64,000 nucleotides of DNA from Alphaproteobacteria bacterium. GTDB lineage: Bacteria; Pseudomonadota; Alphaproteobacteria; Micavibrionales; UBA2020. The first letter of the stretch is position 1, and the number at the start of each line of letters is the position of its first letter. The notes under the pieces are model-generated. The model saw nothing but the letters and a program-made list of their open reading frames with translations. It was not told the DNA's origin and ran no database searches. Position numbers and translations under genes: made by a program. The stretch spans positions 17,745 through 81,744 of the forward strand of contig WGNE01000024.1 of the NCBI GenBank assembly GCA_016124645.1, in the 5' to 3' direction. This document shows positions 21,538 to 30,284 of this stretch, piece after piece.

Positions 21538-22623
21538 TCATCCCTCCGCCCCTTCCGCTTTTTTCCGCGCCGTCACCAGGGCGGCTTCGTCTTCTATCAT
21601 GCGCTGCATCTGCTCGCCGGTGTAGAGGGCGATGATTTCTATGAAGTGGGGCAGGGAGGGGAAGTGCACGGCGGCGCTTGTTTTGTGGCCGCCGCCCTTC
21701 ACGCCCTCGTTGCGGCACAGAAGTTCGGCCACGTGGCTGGCGTCGGGGTCGCCGTCGCTGCGGATGCTCATGGTCACGGCGCCGTTGCCCTGCACGTACC
21801 AGGCGAAGGCCATGCCGAGCCCCGTGCGGTCGCCCTGTTCGCGCAGGTAGTCGGAGATATGGCGGCCGAAGTTCTGCACGTCGGCGTTGATGACGGGGAT
21901 CCACGTCCAGTCGTCGTCCAGCCGTTCGGAGAGCAGGCGGATGTAGGTATAGAGGATGTTGTCCGTCAGCTTGTCGATGCGGTTCTTCTGGTCGGAGAGG
22001 ATGCTTTCGCCCATGCGCGCCATCTCGTCGTATGACAGGCGCTCGAGCTCGGAAAAGCTGTGGAACGCGCTGCCGACGGTGGCGAGCGGCTTTGAATCGA
22101 TGAGGGCGGCGACGGCGAGGTCGCGCGCGTCTCCAAGGTCGCGGGCGAGGTCCATCTTGGCAATCATCGAAAGGAAGACCGGCGGCTCGCGCCCCGGCAG
22201 CAGGCGCGCCCAGACCATGTTGGCGGCGGAAGGGTGATGCGCGTCGATGGCGATGTCGAGCGGCGGGGCGGTCACGGCCTCCGCCGGCGGGGCGTAGCCT
22301 TCCAGCGCGCGGGCCGCGCTTTCGTGGTGGTCGATGACCGCGATGCGCGCGGGCATGGGCAGCTTGTAGCTGGCCGGGCTCATCAGCTGGTCGAGGAAGG
22401 CGCGGGTGGGGGCCACGTCCACGAACATGATTTCCGCGTCCGGCGTCAGCTCCGCGCGGATTTTCTGCTCGGACGCCGGAATGTCGTGGTGGCTGTAGGG
22501 GATGTAGGAGATATGGACGGATTTGTCCTCCCCCCACTTGCGGTCGAAGGCCCAGGCGGCGGCGAGCCCGTCGATGCAGGCGTCGTGGTAGATGACGATG
22601 AGGTGTCTGGAATGGCGTGTCAA
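21538..22623 (-). CDS. DHH-family phosphoesterase
   Basis: 'LIVIYHDACIDGLAAAWAF', 'IMFVDVAPTR', 'IAVIDHHESA'; C-terminal 'GVKGGGHKTSAAVHF'. Confidence 0.85.
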   Translation of the reverse strand: MTRHSRHLIVIYHDACIDGLAAAWAFDRKWGEDKSVHISYIPYSHHDIPASEQKIRAELTPDAEIMFVDVAPTRAFLDQLMSPASYKLPMPARIAVIDHHESAARALEGYAPPAEAVTAPPLDIAIDAHHPSAANMVWARLLPGREPPVFLSMIAKMDLARDLGDARDLAVAALIDSKPLATVGSAFHSFSELERLSYDEMARMGESILSDQKNRIDKLTDNILYTYIRLLSERLDDDWTWIPVINADVQNFGRHISDYLREQGDRTGLGMAFAWYVQGNGAVTMSIRSDGDPDASHVAELLCRNEGVKGGGHKTSAAVHFPSLPHFIEIIALYTGEQMQRMIEDEAALVTARKKAEGAEG

Positions 22624-22723
22624 AGCTTCACCTTGGCTTCACCCTTGAAATTATTGAAATTTTAGGCGCGAACGGCGGGGCTGTCAATCCGCGCGGGTCA
22701 TGGCGTCGCGGGGCTTATATAGC

Positions 22724-22752
22724 TTGACATATGTTTATGACAAAACTATGCT
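22724..22752 (+). promoter_or_regulatory. sigma70-type promoter
   Basis: TTGACA-N17-TATGCT. Confidence 0.65.
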
Positions 22753-22795
22753 ACGGAAAATTAAAAAAGCCCCCTTGCCAAAGGATACCCCCCAA

Positions 22796-24226
22796 TTGTT
22801 CGGCCTCTCCAAAAACGAAAAGACGACCCGCCTGCTGGAAGCCGTCAGGTACGGCAAGGTGAAGGATGCGGAAAAGGCCTTGAAGAAGGGCGCGGACGGC
22901 AATTACCACGACAGCTATTACAACCATCCGCTGGTCTCGGCGATGTGCTACCGCTCGCAGGAGCTTTCCGTGCAGATGATGGACGTGCTGCTGAAGAACG
23001 GCAGTGACGTGAAATACCGGTTCCCCGGCAACAAGACGTTGCTGCATATCGGCCTGCGCACGTCGAACGACGTCCGTCCGGGCATCCAGCGGCTGATGGA
23101 CGCGGGCGTGAACCCCGATACGCGCGATTTGTCCGGCCATACGGCGCTGGACGAGGCCATTGGATACGGCAACTGGGACAACGTGCGCTTCCTCATCGAG
23201 AAAATGTCGCCGAAGGCTTCGCTGGCGAACGGCGACAACGTGCCCACGCTGCGCGCGGCGCTGCAGAAAAATGCGCCGCAGGATGTCCTCATCAGCCTGA
23301 TACCGCACGCGCGCGCCATCCAGACGCGCTACGCCTGTGAGGAGCTCACGGCGTTGCACGATGCCGTGCAGCGCCAGAACGCGCCGCTCGTCGAGCTGCT
23401 TTTGAAGTCGGATGGCGTCGATGTCAACGTGACGAACAAGGACGGGCTCACGCCGCTGCATCTTGCGGTCTCGCAGGTCCGGCCGGACATGACGGATTTG
23501 CTGCTCGCCGCCGGCGTCGCGCTGGACGTGCCGGATGGAAAATCTTGCACGCCGCTTTACTACGCGGCGGCCAATGGCTCCATCCGCATGGTTAAGTCGT
23601 TGCTGAACGCCATGAAGGCGGCGGAGCAAGAACCCGTGCTGGACGGCATCGTCAGCATCGCGGCGGAAAACGGCCATGCCCGGGTGCTCGAGCTGATCAT
23701 CGCCGCGGGCGGCGACGTGAACGAGCGCGACGGGCAGGGGCGCACGCCGCTGATGAAGGCTGCGCTGGCGAACGCCGACGAGGTGCTGAAGCTTCTCCTG
23801 CAGGCGGGCGCGAAGCCGGACCTGGCCGACAATTACGGGATGCAGGCCTACGACCACGCGGTCAGCGGCGACTGCGGGCGCGCGAAGAGCGTGCTGGCGC
23901 GGCACCGCAAGGACGCCGTGACGGAGGCGGGCCCCGCGCGCGCGAACCCGGATGACCGCTACCGGCTGCTCAGCTCCCACAGCATCGAGGCGCAGGAAGG
24001 CGCGGGCCTGTCGATGATCTTCAATTTCTGGACGCGGCAGGTGATGATCCGCGACAACGAGCGCGCGGTGCCGGTCGTCGTGCAGAATTTTTCCGACATC
24101 GAGCGGCAGGAGGCCATCGTCGAGGCTTATAAGAAACTGAAGGACATGGGCGGCGACGCGCCCGCGCCCGGCACGCTGGCGGCCAAGCCCGCCGCCGCGC
24201 TGAAAATGAAACCGGCGGGAGGCTGA
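22796..24226 (+). CDS. ankyrin-repeat protein with conserved C-terminal domain (paralogue A)
   Basis: Multiple ANK repeats ('DGLTPLHLAVSQVRPDMTDLLLAAG'). TTG start inferred from RBS AAGGA and alignment of LFGLSKNEK with MFGMSQKEK of the next gene. Confidence 0.85.
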   Translation: MFGLSKNEKTTRLLEAVRYGKVKDAEKALKKGADGNYHDSYYNHPLVSAMCYRSQELSVQMMDVLLKNGSDVKYRFPGNKTLLHIGLRTSNDVRPGIQRLMDAGVNPDTRDLSGHTALDEAIGYGNWDNVRFLIEKMSPKASLANGDNVPTLRAALQKNAPQDVLISLIPHARAIQTRYACEELTALHDAVQRQNAPLVELLLKSDGVDVNVTNKDGLTPLHLAVSQVRPDMTDLLLAAGVALDVPDGKSCTPLYYAAANGSIRMVKSLLNAMKAAEQEPVLDGIVSIAAENGHARVLELIIAAGGDVNERDGQGRTPLMKAALANADEVLKLLLQAGAKPDLADNYGMQAYDHAVSGDCGRAKSVLARHRKDAVTEAGPARANPDDRYRLLSSHSIEAQEGAGLSMIFNFWTRQVMIRDNERAVPVVVQNFSDIERQEAIVEAYKKLKDMGGDAPAPGTLAAKPAAALKMKPAGG

Positions 24227-24227
24227 C

Positions 24228-25634
24228 ATGTTCGGAATGAGCCAGAAGGAAAAAAACGCCCAGCTTTCCAGCGCGTTTTGGCGCGAAGACCCCGACCGCA
24301 TCGAGGCCGCCTTGAAAAAAGGCGCGCAGGTGGACGAGCGGCTGGCCGACGGCGAGTTCCCCGTCATCTGGGCCGCGAATTACTACAGCGAGTCTACTGG
24401 CATGAGCGTCATGCAGATGCTGATAGACGCGGGCGCGGACCTTGACAAGCGCAGCGGCGATACCACGGCGCTCTCGCAGGCGATCAGGCGCGGCCGCGTG
24501 AGCCTTTACAAGATGCTGGCGGACGCGGGGGTGGACCTGAACGGCCCGACCGGCGGCTACGACAACGCGACGAAATACGCCATCGTGCAGGGTAACTGGC
24601 TGATCGTCGCCGATCTTCTCGACCGCGGCGTCGCGCAGCAGGCCTATCCGGCGACGGAAGACGGCGTCACGCTGCTGCTCGCCCTCACGGAAAAAAACGC
24701 GCCGCTCTCTCTCGTTTCGCGCATCCTGTCCGATGAAGACGTCAACAGGCTCCACAAGGGCAAAACCCCGCTCTCGGTCGCGGCCCTGAACGGCCGGGAA
24801 GACCTGCTCGATCTTTTCCTCGCCCGGCCGGGCGCGAAGATCGATCTGGAACTACGCAGCGGCCGGGGGCTTTTGCAGTCGGTGATCGAAAAGGGCAACT
24901 CCGGCGCGGCGAAGAAGCTTATCGGTCACGGCGCGGATATTTTCCGCGTCTATGCCGACGGAAAAAGCGCGCTGCAGGTCGCGGCGGAAAAGGGCGATGC
25001 GGAAACGCTGCAGGCCATCATCGACAAGGCGCAGGAAAAGGGCCGGACGTCCGATCTCGGGCTGGACGCCTGCCTGAGGGTCGCCGCTGAAAGCGGTCAG
25101 GCCGCCGCGATTTCCGCGCTGGTGAAAGCCGGCGCGAACCCCGAAGCCGCGGACGAGGACGGCCAGACGCCGGTTATCAAGGCGGCGCTGAACGGGCGCT
25201 TCAAGGCGCTCAAGATGCTCTCGGTCCGGCATGGCGCGGATCTGCTGAAGGGCGACAAGCAGGGCAAGACGCCGCTGGAATGCGCACGCGAGAGCAAGAA
25301 CGCCGAAGTCATCGCCTGGCTGGAAACGAAGCAGCCGGATTACGTTCCCCCGCCGCCGCCCATTGACCGCGACCGTTTTTTCATGACCAGCGACACCACG
25401 CTGGACGTGAAGGAAAAGAACGGCCTCACGATGACCTTCAACTTCTGGACCCAGCAGCTCATCTACCGCGAGGCGAAGAACACCGGGCCGATGGTGGTGC
25501 AGAACTTCGCCGACGTGCAGCGCAGGGAGGCGATTGACGAGGCCTATGACATCCTCAAGCGTCTCGGCGGCAATCCGCCCGAGCCTGAATTCAACCGCAC
25601 GGCGGACAAGCCCGCGCAACTGCGGATAAAATAA
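24228..25634 (+). CDS. ankyrin-repeat protein with conserved C-terminal domain (paralogue B)
   Basis: ANK repeats; C-terminal 'TMTFNFWTQQLIYREAKNTGPMVVQNFADVQRREAIDEAYDILKRLGG' parallels paralogue A. Confidence 0.87.
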   Translation: MFGMSQKEKNAQLSSAFWREDPDRIEAALKKGAQVDERLADGEFPVIWAANYYSESTGMSVMQMLIDAGADLDKRSGDTTALSQAIRRGRVSLYKMLADAGVDLNGPTGGYDNATKYAIVQGNWLIVADLLDRGVAQQAYPATEDGVTLLLALTEKNAPLSLVSRILSDEDVNRLHKGKTPLSVAALNGREDLLDLFLARPGAKIDLELRSGRGLLQSVIEKGNSGAAKKLIGHGADIFRVYADGKSALQVAAEKGDAETLQAIIDKAQEKGRTSDLGLDACLRVAAESGQAAAISALVKAGANPEAADEDGQTPVIKAALNGRFKALKMLSVRHGADLLKGDKQGKTPLECARESKNAEVIAWLETKQPDYVPPPPPIDRDRFFMTSDTTLDVKEKNGLTMTFNFWTQQLIYREAKNTGPMVVQNFADVQRREAIDEAYDILKRLGGNPPEPEFNRTADKPAQLRIK

Positions 25635-25734
25635 TCTCTTGTTTTCAGTGCCCTTGCGTTGAAAATCAATAATTTACATATTTTTTACCTTCTCCGCCTA
25701 TAATGTACTTAACAATTTCAGGAGGGGATGCCCC

Positions 25735-26133
25735 ATGTCCAAATTCGGCGATACGGAGAAAGAATCCCGCAGCGAGTTTACGGCCAACCTGCAGCTGGCG
25801 GGCATCGAGCCGGGCCAGCCCGCGGCGCCCGAACAGGCCGCGCGGAAGATCGAGGGCTTCCTTCAGAAAGTCGGCGTTTCCCCTGCCGAAGCGAAAAGAA
25901 GCGCGGAATTCATCACGGAAATCTCCACCATCGCCAAGCCGGAAGACATGCCCGGCATCGTGCAAAAGGAACTGAAGGGGCTGATCAAGAACCCCGCGAT
26001 GGTCGAGCAGATCCCGAAAATCTCGGAATCCCTCAGCCGCGTCGCGCTGGGCACCGAAGGGCTGTCCATGAAGGCCGAAACGCCCGCGCAGACGGTGACC
26101 GCCAAGCAAAAGCCGGTCGGCAATAAAATGTAA
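25735..26133 (+). CDS. hypothetical protein
   Basis: Intact ORF after an AGGAGG RBS. Confidence 0.65.
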   Translation: MSKFGDTEKESRSEFTANLQLAGIEPGQPAAPEQAARKIEGFLQKVGVSPAEAKRSAEFITEISTIAKPEDMPGIVQKELKGLIKNPAMVEQIPKISESLSRVALGTEGLSMKAETPAQTVTAKQKPVGNKM

Positions 26134-26150
26134 TCTTCGGTATTTTCGCT

Positions 26151-27134
26151 TTACCCGATGGGCGCGAATTTCATTTCGGGCCTTTTCTGTGCCGTGCGCG
26201 GCGTGCGGATTTTCAGGAAGTCGATGGCGGCCTGCCATTCGGGATCGGTCTTCGCCATTTCCTTCAGGAATTTTTTCATCGGCGGATACTTGAAGAACTG
26301 CTTGCCGGCGCGGATGATGTCCGCGTCCTTCGAATGTTCGCGCATGACGGCGAGGGTCTCGCGCGCGAAGAGCGCATAGGCTTCCTTGTCCTGCCCGTAG
26401 AGCTTGTCCGTGATGTCGGACTTCTCGCCGATTTCTTTCCTATAGACGTCGCTCACCTTGCCAAAGGCCTTCGACAGCTTCGACATGTCGCGCCAGTCCA
26501 TGCGGCATTCCCGCGCGATGTCGTCGGCCAGCTGCGCCGTCTCTTCGAGGGTGAAGACGGAAAGGTCCATCGTCCGCGCCAGTTTTCTGACCCGCTCGAA
26601 AACGGCCTGCGTGTCGTGCATGGGCGACAGGTCCAGCACGAGCTGGTAGGCCTTGTTCGCGTATTTGAAGAATTCCGTTTTCAGGCCGAAGGTCTGGACG
26701 TGGCGCAGGGCGGCATAGGCGTCCGCCGCGCATTCGCCGTAGTGCCAGCCCGCGTGGCCGCTTTTCACCACATGGTGGCCGATTTCGTGTTCCAGCACGT
26801 AGAGCGCGCGCATGTCGCGCGTGTACTTCGGGGTATAGACGCCGGGCACGTTGGCGTTGAGCGCGATGAGGTTGATGCCGCTTTCGCCCGCCAGCGCGTA
26901 GGAACGGCAGGCCACGCCCAGCGCGTTGCGTCTGCGCAGGTATTCCGTTTCCTTCTGGACGGCTTTCTTGACGGATGCGATGTCGTCGCTCAGCTTCTGC
27001 GCGATCTGGGGGGAGGCATAGACGGGGGTTTCATTGCCCTCGAGCAGGACGAGGAACTTGCCCAGCTTGCCGCCGAAGATATCGTAGGTCGCGGCGGCGG
27101 TTTCGCTGAACTGCTGTGCAAGGGCTGTCTGCAT
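26151..27134 (-). CDS. putative zinc metallopeptidase-like protein (HEIGHH)
   Basis: 'YVLEHEIGHHVVKSGHAGWHYGECAADAYAAL': HExxH plus downstream ECAAD. Confidence 0.65.
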   Translation of the reverse strand: MQTALAQQFSETAAATYDIFGGKLGKFLVLLEGNETPVYASPQIAQKLSDDIASVKKAVQKETEYLRRRNALGVACRSYALAGESGINLIALNANVPGVYTPKYTRDMRALYVLEHEIGHHVVKSGHAGWHYGECAADAYAALRHVQTFGLKTEFFKYANKAYQLVLDLSPMHDTQAVFERVRKLARTMDLSVFTLEETAQLADDIARECRMDWRDMSKLSKAFGKVSDVYRKEIGEKSDITDKLYGQDKEAYALFARETLAVMREHSKDADIIRAGKQFFKYPPMKKFLKEMAKTDPEWQAAIDFLKIRTPRTAQKRPEMKFAPIG

Positions 27135-27190
27135 GAATTCTCCTTCAAGCAGACAGGCTAATATATTTTACATATTAATACAAGATGTTT

Positions 27191-27745
27191 TTACATCTTC
27201 GGCAGGGTCACGCCCTGCTGGCCCATGTATTTGCCCGCGCGGTCGGCATAGGAGATTTCGCAGGTCGTGTCGCCCTTGAAGAACAGGAACTGCGCGATGC
27301 CCTCGTTGGCATAGACCTTGGCGGGCAGGGGCGTGGTGTTGGAGATTTCCAGCGTGACCTGGCCTTCCCATTCCGGCTCCAGCGGGGTGACGTTGACGAT
27401 GAGCCCGCAGCGCGCATAGGTGCTTTTGCCGAGGCAGACGACCAGCACGTCGCGCGGCACCTTGAAGGTCTCCACCGTGCGGCACAGCACGAAGCTGTTG
27501 GGCGGAATGACGCAGACGTCCGTCGTGCGGGTGACGAAGCTGGAGGGGTTGAACTGTTTGGGATCGACGATGGCGTTATCGACGTTGGTGAAGATCATGA
27601 ACTCGTCCGAGAGGCGGCAGTCGTAGCCGTAGGAGGACAGGCCGTAGGAAATCACGCCGTCGCGCTTCATGCGCTCCTCGAAGGGGGTGATCATGCCGTG
27701 TTCAAGGGCTTGTTCGCGAATCCAGCTGTCGGGCATGATGGCCAT
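27191..27745 (-). CDS. dcd: dCTP deaminase
   Basis: '[21 protein letters not shown]', '[13 protein letters not shown]', '[37 protein letters not shown]'. Confidence 0.97.
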   Translation of the reverse strand: MAIMPDSWIREQALEHGMITPFEERMKRDGVISYGLSSYGYDCRLSDEFMIFTNVDNAIVDPKQFNPSSFVTRTTDVCVIPPNSFVLCRTVETFKVPRDVLVVCLGKSTYARCGLIVNVTPLEPEWEGQVTLEISNTTPLPAKVYANEGIAQFLFFKGDTTCEISYADRAGKYMGQQGVTLPKM

Positions 27746-27746
27746 G

Positions 27747-27923
27747 TCAGTTCTTCTCCTTGACGGTTTTCGGGGCTGTTTTTTCCGTGTTTTCAGGCGT
27801 TTCCTCGGCGGTGCGCGCGCGGGTCTGCTGCTTGCGCTTTTGCAGGTTGGCGCGCAGCGCGTCGGCGCGGCGGGCCTGCTTTTTCCCCGCGGGATTCGGG
27901 CTGGTTTTATCCTTCTGCTTCAT
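27747..27923 (-). CDS. small basic hypothetical protein
   Basis: Lys/Arg-rich ORF immediately upstream of dcd. Confidence 0.45.
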   Translation of the reverse strand: MKQKDKTSPNPAGKKQARRADALRANLQKRKQQTRARTAEETPENTEKTAPKTVKEKN

Positions 27924-28026
27924 GTCCAGACGGTAGCGACAGAAAGCCCGTGCGGTCAAGACGGAGAATGCGCGGCGGGCCGGAATAAGGGCGCGCCGGA
28001 AACCGGGCAGCTAATTGCCATAATTA

Positions 28027-28055
28027 TTGACCCAAGGGAGGTAAAATGATACCAT
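28027..28055 (+). promoter_or_regulatory. candidate promoter of small-protein gene A
   Basis: TTGACC-N17-TACCAT. Confidence 0.45.
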
Positions 28056-28097
28056 TATCCAGCATTAACCTTTTGACGACAGAAAGCGTGGACGGTC

Positions 28098-28433
28098 ATG
28101 GGAATTTTCGGTTTCGGGCGGGATGACGACGAAAAGGCGGAAACCGCCGTTGCCACCGCGACTCCGGCCGAAGACGAGCCCCCCAGAAAGAAGATAGACC
28201 TGAAATTCCGCAAATTTTCCGACCGCGAGCTGGAACGGATCGCCAAGGAAACCCTGAAAGACGGCGGTCTCGACATTCCCGAGGCTGAAAAAAAGAAGAA
28301 AGACAAAGACGATAACGATGACCGCGACGGTCAGGGCGGGGGTGGTCGCGGAAGTCTTTCCAATGATTTCAATAGTGTAGCGCGGCCACCGGCTGCGATG
28401 CCGGCGCGCCGTCCGCGCGGGCCCAGTCTGTAG
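28098..28433 (+). CDS. small protein A of mosaic family (FRKFS module)
   Basis: Contains 'KKIDLKFRKFSDRELERIAKETLKDGG', shared with the next gene. Confidence 0.7.
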   Translation: MGIFGFGRDDDEKAETAVATATPAEDEPPRKKIDLKFRKFSDRELERIAKETLKDGGLDIPEAEKKKKDKDDNDDRDGQGGGGRGSLSNDFNSVARPPAAMPARRPRGPSL

Positions 28434-28454
28434 CCGAATATTTTTCCCATAAAT

Positions 28455-28483
28455 TTGACGGTTTCGATTGTCCGTGCTAGGTT
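28455..28483 (+). promoter_or_regulatory. promoter of small-protein gene B
   Basis: TTGACG-N17-TAGGTT, 65 nt before ATG. Confidence 0.6.
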
Positions 28484-28548
28484 GCGGCAAATAGCGACCT
28501 GCCGCCCAAGGCAAGCCGTATTTGAAATGATAATAAGGAACCCCGAAA

Positions 28549-28809
28549 ATGACTGAAGACAACCAGAACCACCTGACGGGTGGCGAGATGGAACAGTGCC
28601 ATCCTGAAGCTCTGGAATACCACCATGCCTACCTGAGCGGTCACTTCAACCATCAGGCGCCCCGCAAGGAAACCGCGCCGGCCTCTGCCGCACCCAAGGC
28701 GGCGGGCAAGAAGATCCAGCTGAAGTTCCGCAAGTTTTCCGAGAAGGAAGTGGAGCAAATCGCCAAGGATACCCTGAAAGACGGGGGCGCCCAGCGCTTT
28801 CGCCCATAA
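28549..28809 (+). CDS. small protein B of mosaic family (His-rich module + FRKFS module)
   Basis: 'MEQCHPEALEYHHAYLSGHFN' and 'KKIQLKFRKFSEKEVEQIAKDTLKDGG'. Confidence 0.75.
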   Translation: MTEDNQNHLTGGEMEQCHPEALEYHHAYLSGHFNHQAPRKETAPASAAPKAAGKKIQLKFRKFSEKEVEQIAKDTLKDGGAQRFRP

Positions 28810-28826
28810 TCCGAAAAAAACAGGCC

Positions 28827-28881
28827 CGGCACAGAAATAAATATATATTATATATCAATATATTAGATTATTTTTGTGCCG
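28827..28881 (+). repeat. long AT-rich stem-loop (inverted repeat)
   Basis: CGGCACAGAAATAA ... TTATTTTTGTGCCG, 14-bp arms with one mismatch, AT-rich interior. Confidence 0.75.
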
Positions 28882-28908
28882 TGGCGGCGAATTTTCTTTG
28901 TCATAAGT

Positions 28909-28937
28909 TTGACAGATTCGTACACCCATGTTAGCTT
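28909..28937 (+). promoter_or_regulatory. promoter of small-protein gene C
   Basis: TTGACA-N17-TAGCTT, 66 nt before ATG. Confidence 0.65.
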
Positions 28938-29003
28938 TCAACAAATAGCAGCCGGCCCGACAAGACCGGAGAATTCAAAACGGCAATAGAAGGAAACACG
29001 ACA

Positions 29004-29204
29004 ATGAACAAAGATGCACAAAACAGCCAGTTCGGCGAAGACATGGAACATCACCATCCCGAAGCTCTGGAATACCACCACGCTTACCTGAGCGGCCATT
29101 TCAACTTCAATTCGCCCCGTCAGGACACCACGGCCCAGCAGCCGCAGAACGACAACGGCTTCACGGCGCCCAAGACCACCGCAAAAGGCGGCCCGGGCAT
29201 CTGA
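29004..29204 (+). CDS. small protein C of mosaic family (His-rich module)
   Basis: 'MEHHHPEALEYHHAYLSGHFN', near-identical to protein B at protein and DNA level; RBS GAAGGAA. Confidence 0.75.
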   Translation: MNKDAQNSQFGEDMEHHHPEALEYHHAYLSGHFNFNSPRQDTTAQQPQNDNGFTAPKTTAKGGPGI

Positions 29205-29221
29205 TCTGAATGCTTGTAAAA

Positions 29222-29257
29222 CAAGGGGGGTTCGTCATCGGGCGAAACCCCCTGTTT
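29222..29257 (+). terminator. Rho-independent terminator
   Basis: GGGGGGTTCG ... CGAAACCCCC followed by a T-rich tract. Confidence 0.65.
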
Positions 29258-29347
29258 CGTTTGTGCGGCGCATGACAATAATTTGACGGAACGCTTGTTT
29301 CCTGCACCAAACTGGTGTATTTTCCCCGCACTTGATGGACTGCACAG

Positions 29348-29422
29348 GCTGTTGTAGCTCAGTGGTAGAGCACCCCCTTGGTAAGGGGGAGGTCGAGAGT
29401 TCAAGTCTCTTCAACAGCACCA
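29348..29422 (+). tRNA. tRNA-Thr (GGT), CCA encoded
   Basis: GCTGTTG/CAACAGC acceptor; anticodon arm CCCCC-TTGGTAA-GGGGG; CCA present. Confidence 0.96.
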
Positions 29423-29434
29423 TCACATCGGGAA

Positions 29435-30178
29435 TCAATTGATGATTTTCCCTTTGTTTCTGGCCACCATTTCACGCCATTTCTGAAGTTCCTCCGGCGT
29501 TTGCCGCACCCACTCCGTTATCTCGCCCGTGATTCTCAAGGGCGCTCGGGAGCGGTAGGAACGCGTCGGATTGCCGGGAAATTTTTTGTCCGTGACATTC
29601 GGGTCGTTCTCGAAGCTGCCTGTCGGCTCGACGATGTAAACGCGTTCGCGTCCATCGCCTTTGGCCAATGCGGCGGCCAGCCCCGCCCCGTTTGCAAGGG
29701 CCGTGAAGTAGATATGGTTCATCGCCAGCCCGGTCTTGTAGTTGGAAGCGCCGCCTGCCGTCAGTAAGTCGCCAACCTGCAGGTCTGCTTTCGTTCCGTG
29801 ATAAAAGGGGCCTTTGTCGCAGGGCTTGTCCTTGAACGAGGCCGCCAGTTCATAATTCTTTTTTGCGCTGTCGGCATCGTTCATCTCCTCATGGCATCCG
29901 GCTATGTTCGCATAGAGGGAGGGGAAGGCGCTCCTCACCGTGTCGTCGTCTATTTTCAAGGCAAAATGCAAGGTCGTTTCGAGCCATTTCAACGTGGCGG
30001 CGGCATTGTCCTGATGCCGGGCCACGTAATGCGCTGACATGAATTTTTCAAAATCGTCCGTCGCTTCGTTCCAGGCCTGAATGAACAATTTTTTTGCTTC
30101 TTCCGGTTTGCCGTTTTCCTCCATGCTCATGCCCTGAAGGCAGAGCTTGACGATATCGTTGTTCCGGTCGAATTCCAT
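29435..30178 (-). CDS. TPR-like N-terminus fused to rifamycin ADP-ribosyltransferase (Arr) domain
   Basis: C-terminal '[20 protein letters not shown]...MNHIYFTAL...[37 protein letters not shown]' matches Arr hallmarks; N-terminal ~115 aa helical/TPR-like. Confidence 0.9.
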   Translation of the reverse strand: MEFDRNNDIVKLCLQGMSMEENGKPEEAKKLFIQAWNEATDDFEKFMSAHYVARHQDNAAATLKWLETTLHFALKIDDDTVRSAFPSLYANIAGCHEEMNDADSAKKNYELAASFKDKPCDKGPFYHGTKADLQVGDLLTAGGASNYKTGLAMNHIYFTALANGAGLAAALAKGDGRERVYIVEPTGSFENDPNVTDKKFPGNPTRSYRSRAPLRITGEITEWVRQTPEELQKWREMVARNKGKIIN

Positions 30179-30284
30179 AGCCGTCCATCTTCTTCATTGT
30201 TGCAAATGCGTAGCGGCGACGCTTGTCAATCGCAACGCCCGTGATATTTATAATCTAGCAAACCTCCACGAAAGGAAAACAGAT

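Noticed and set aside
22751-24367. 538-aa minus-strand ORF
   Set aside because: Antisense to the ankyrin gene; no coding motifs.
29284-29347. TTGACG upstream of tRNA-Thr as a third copy of the small-protein promoter
   Set aside because: No matching TA...T hexamer 17 nt downstream; similarity to the other promoters is limited to the -35-like box.
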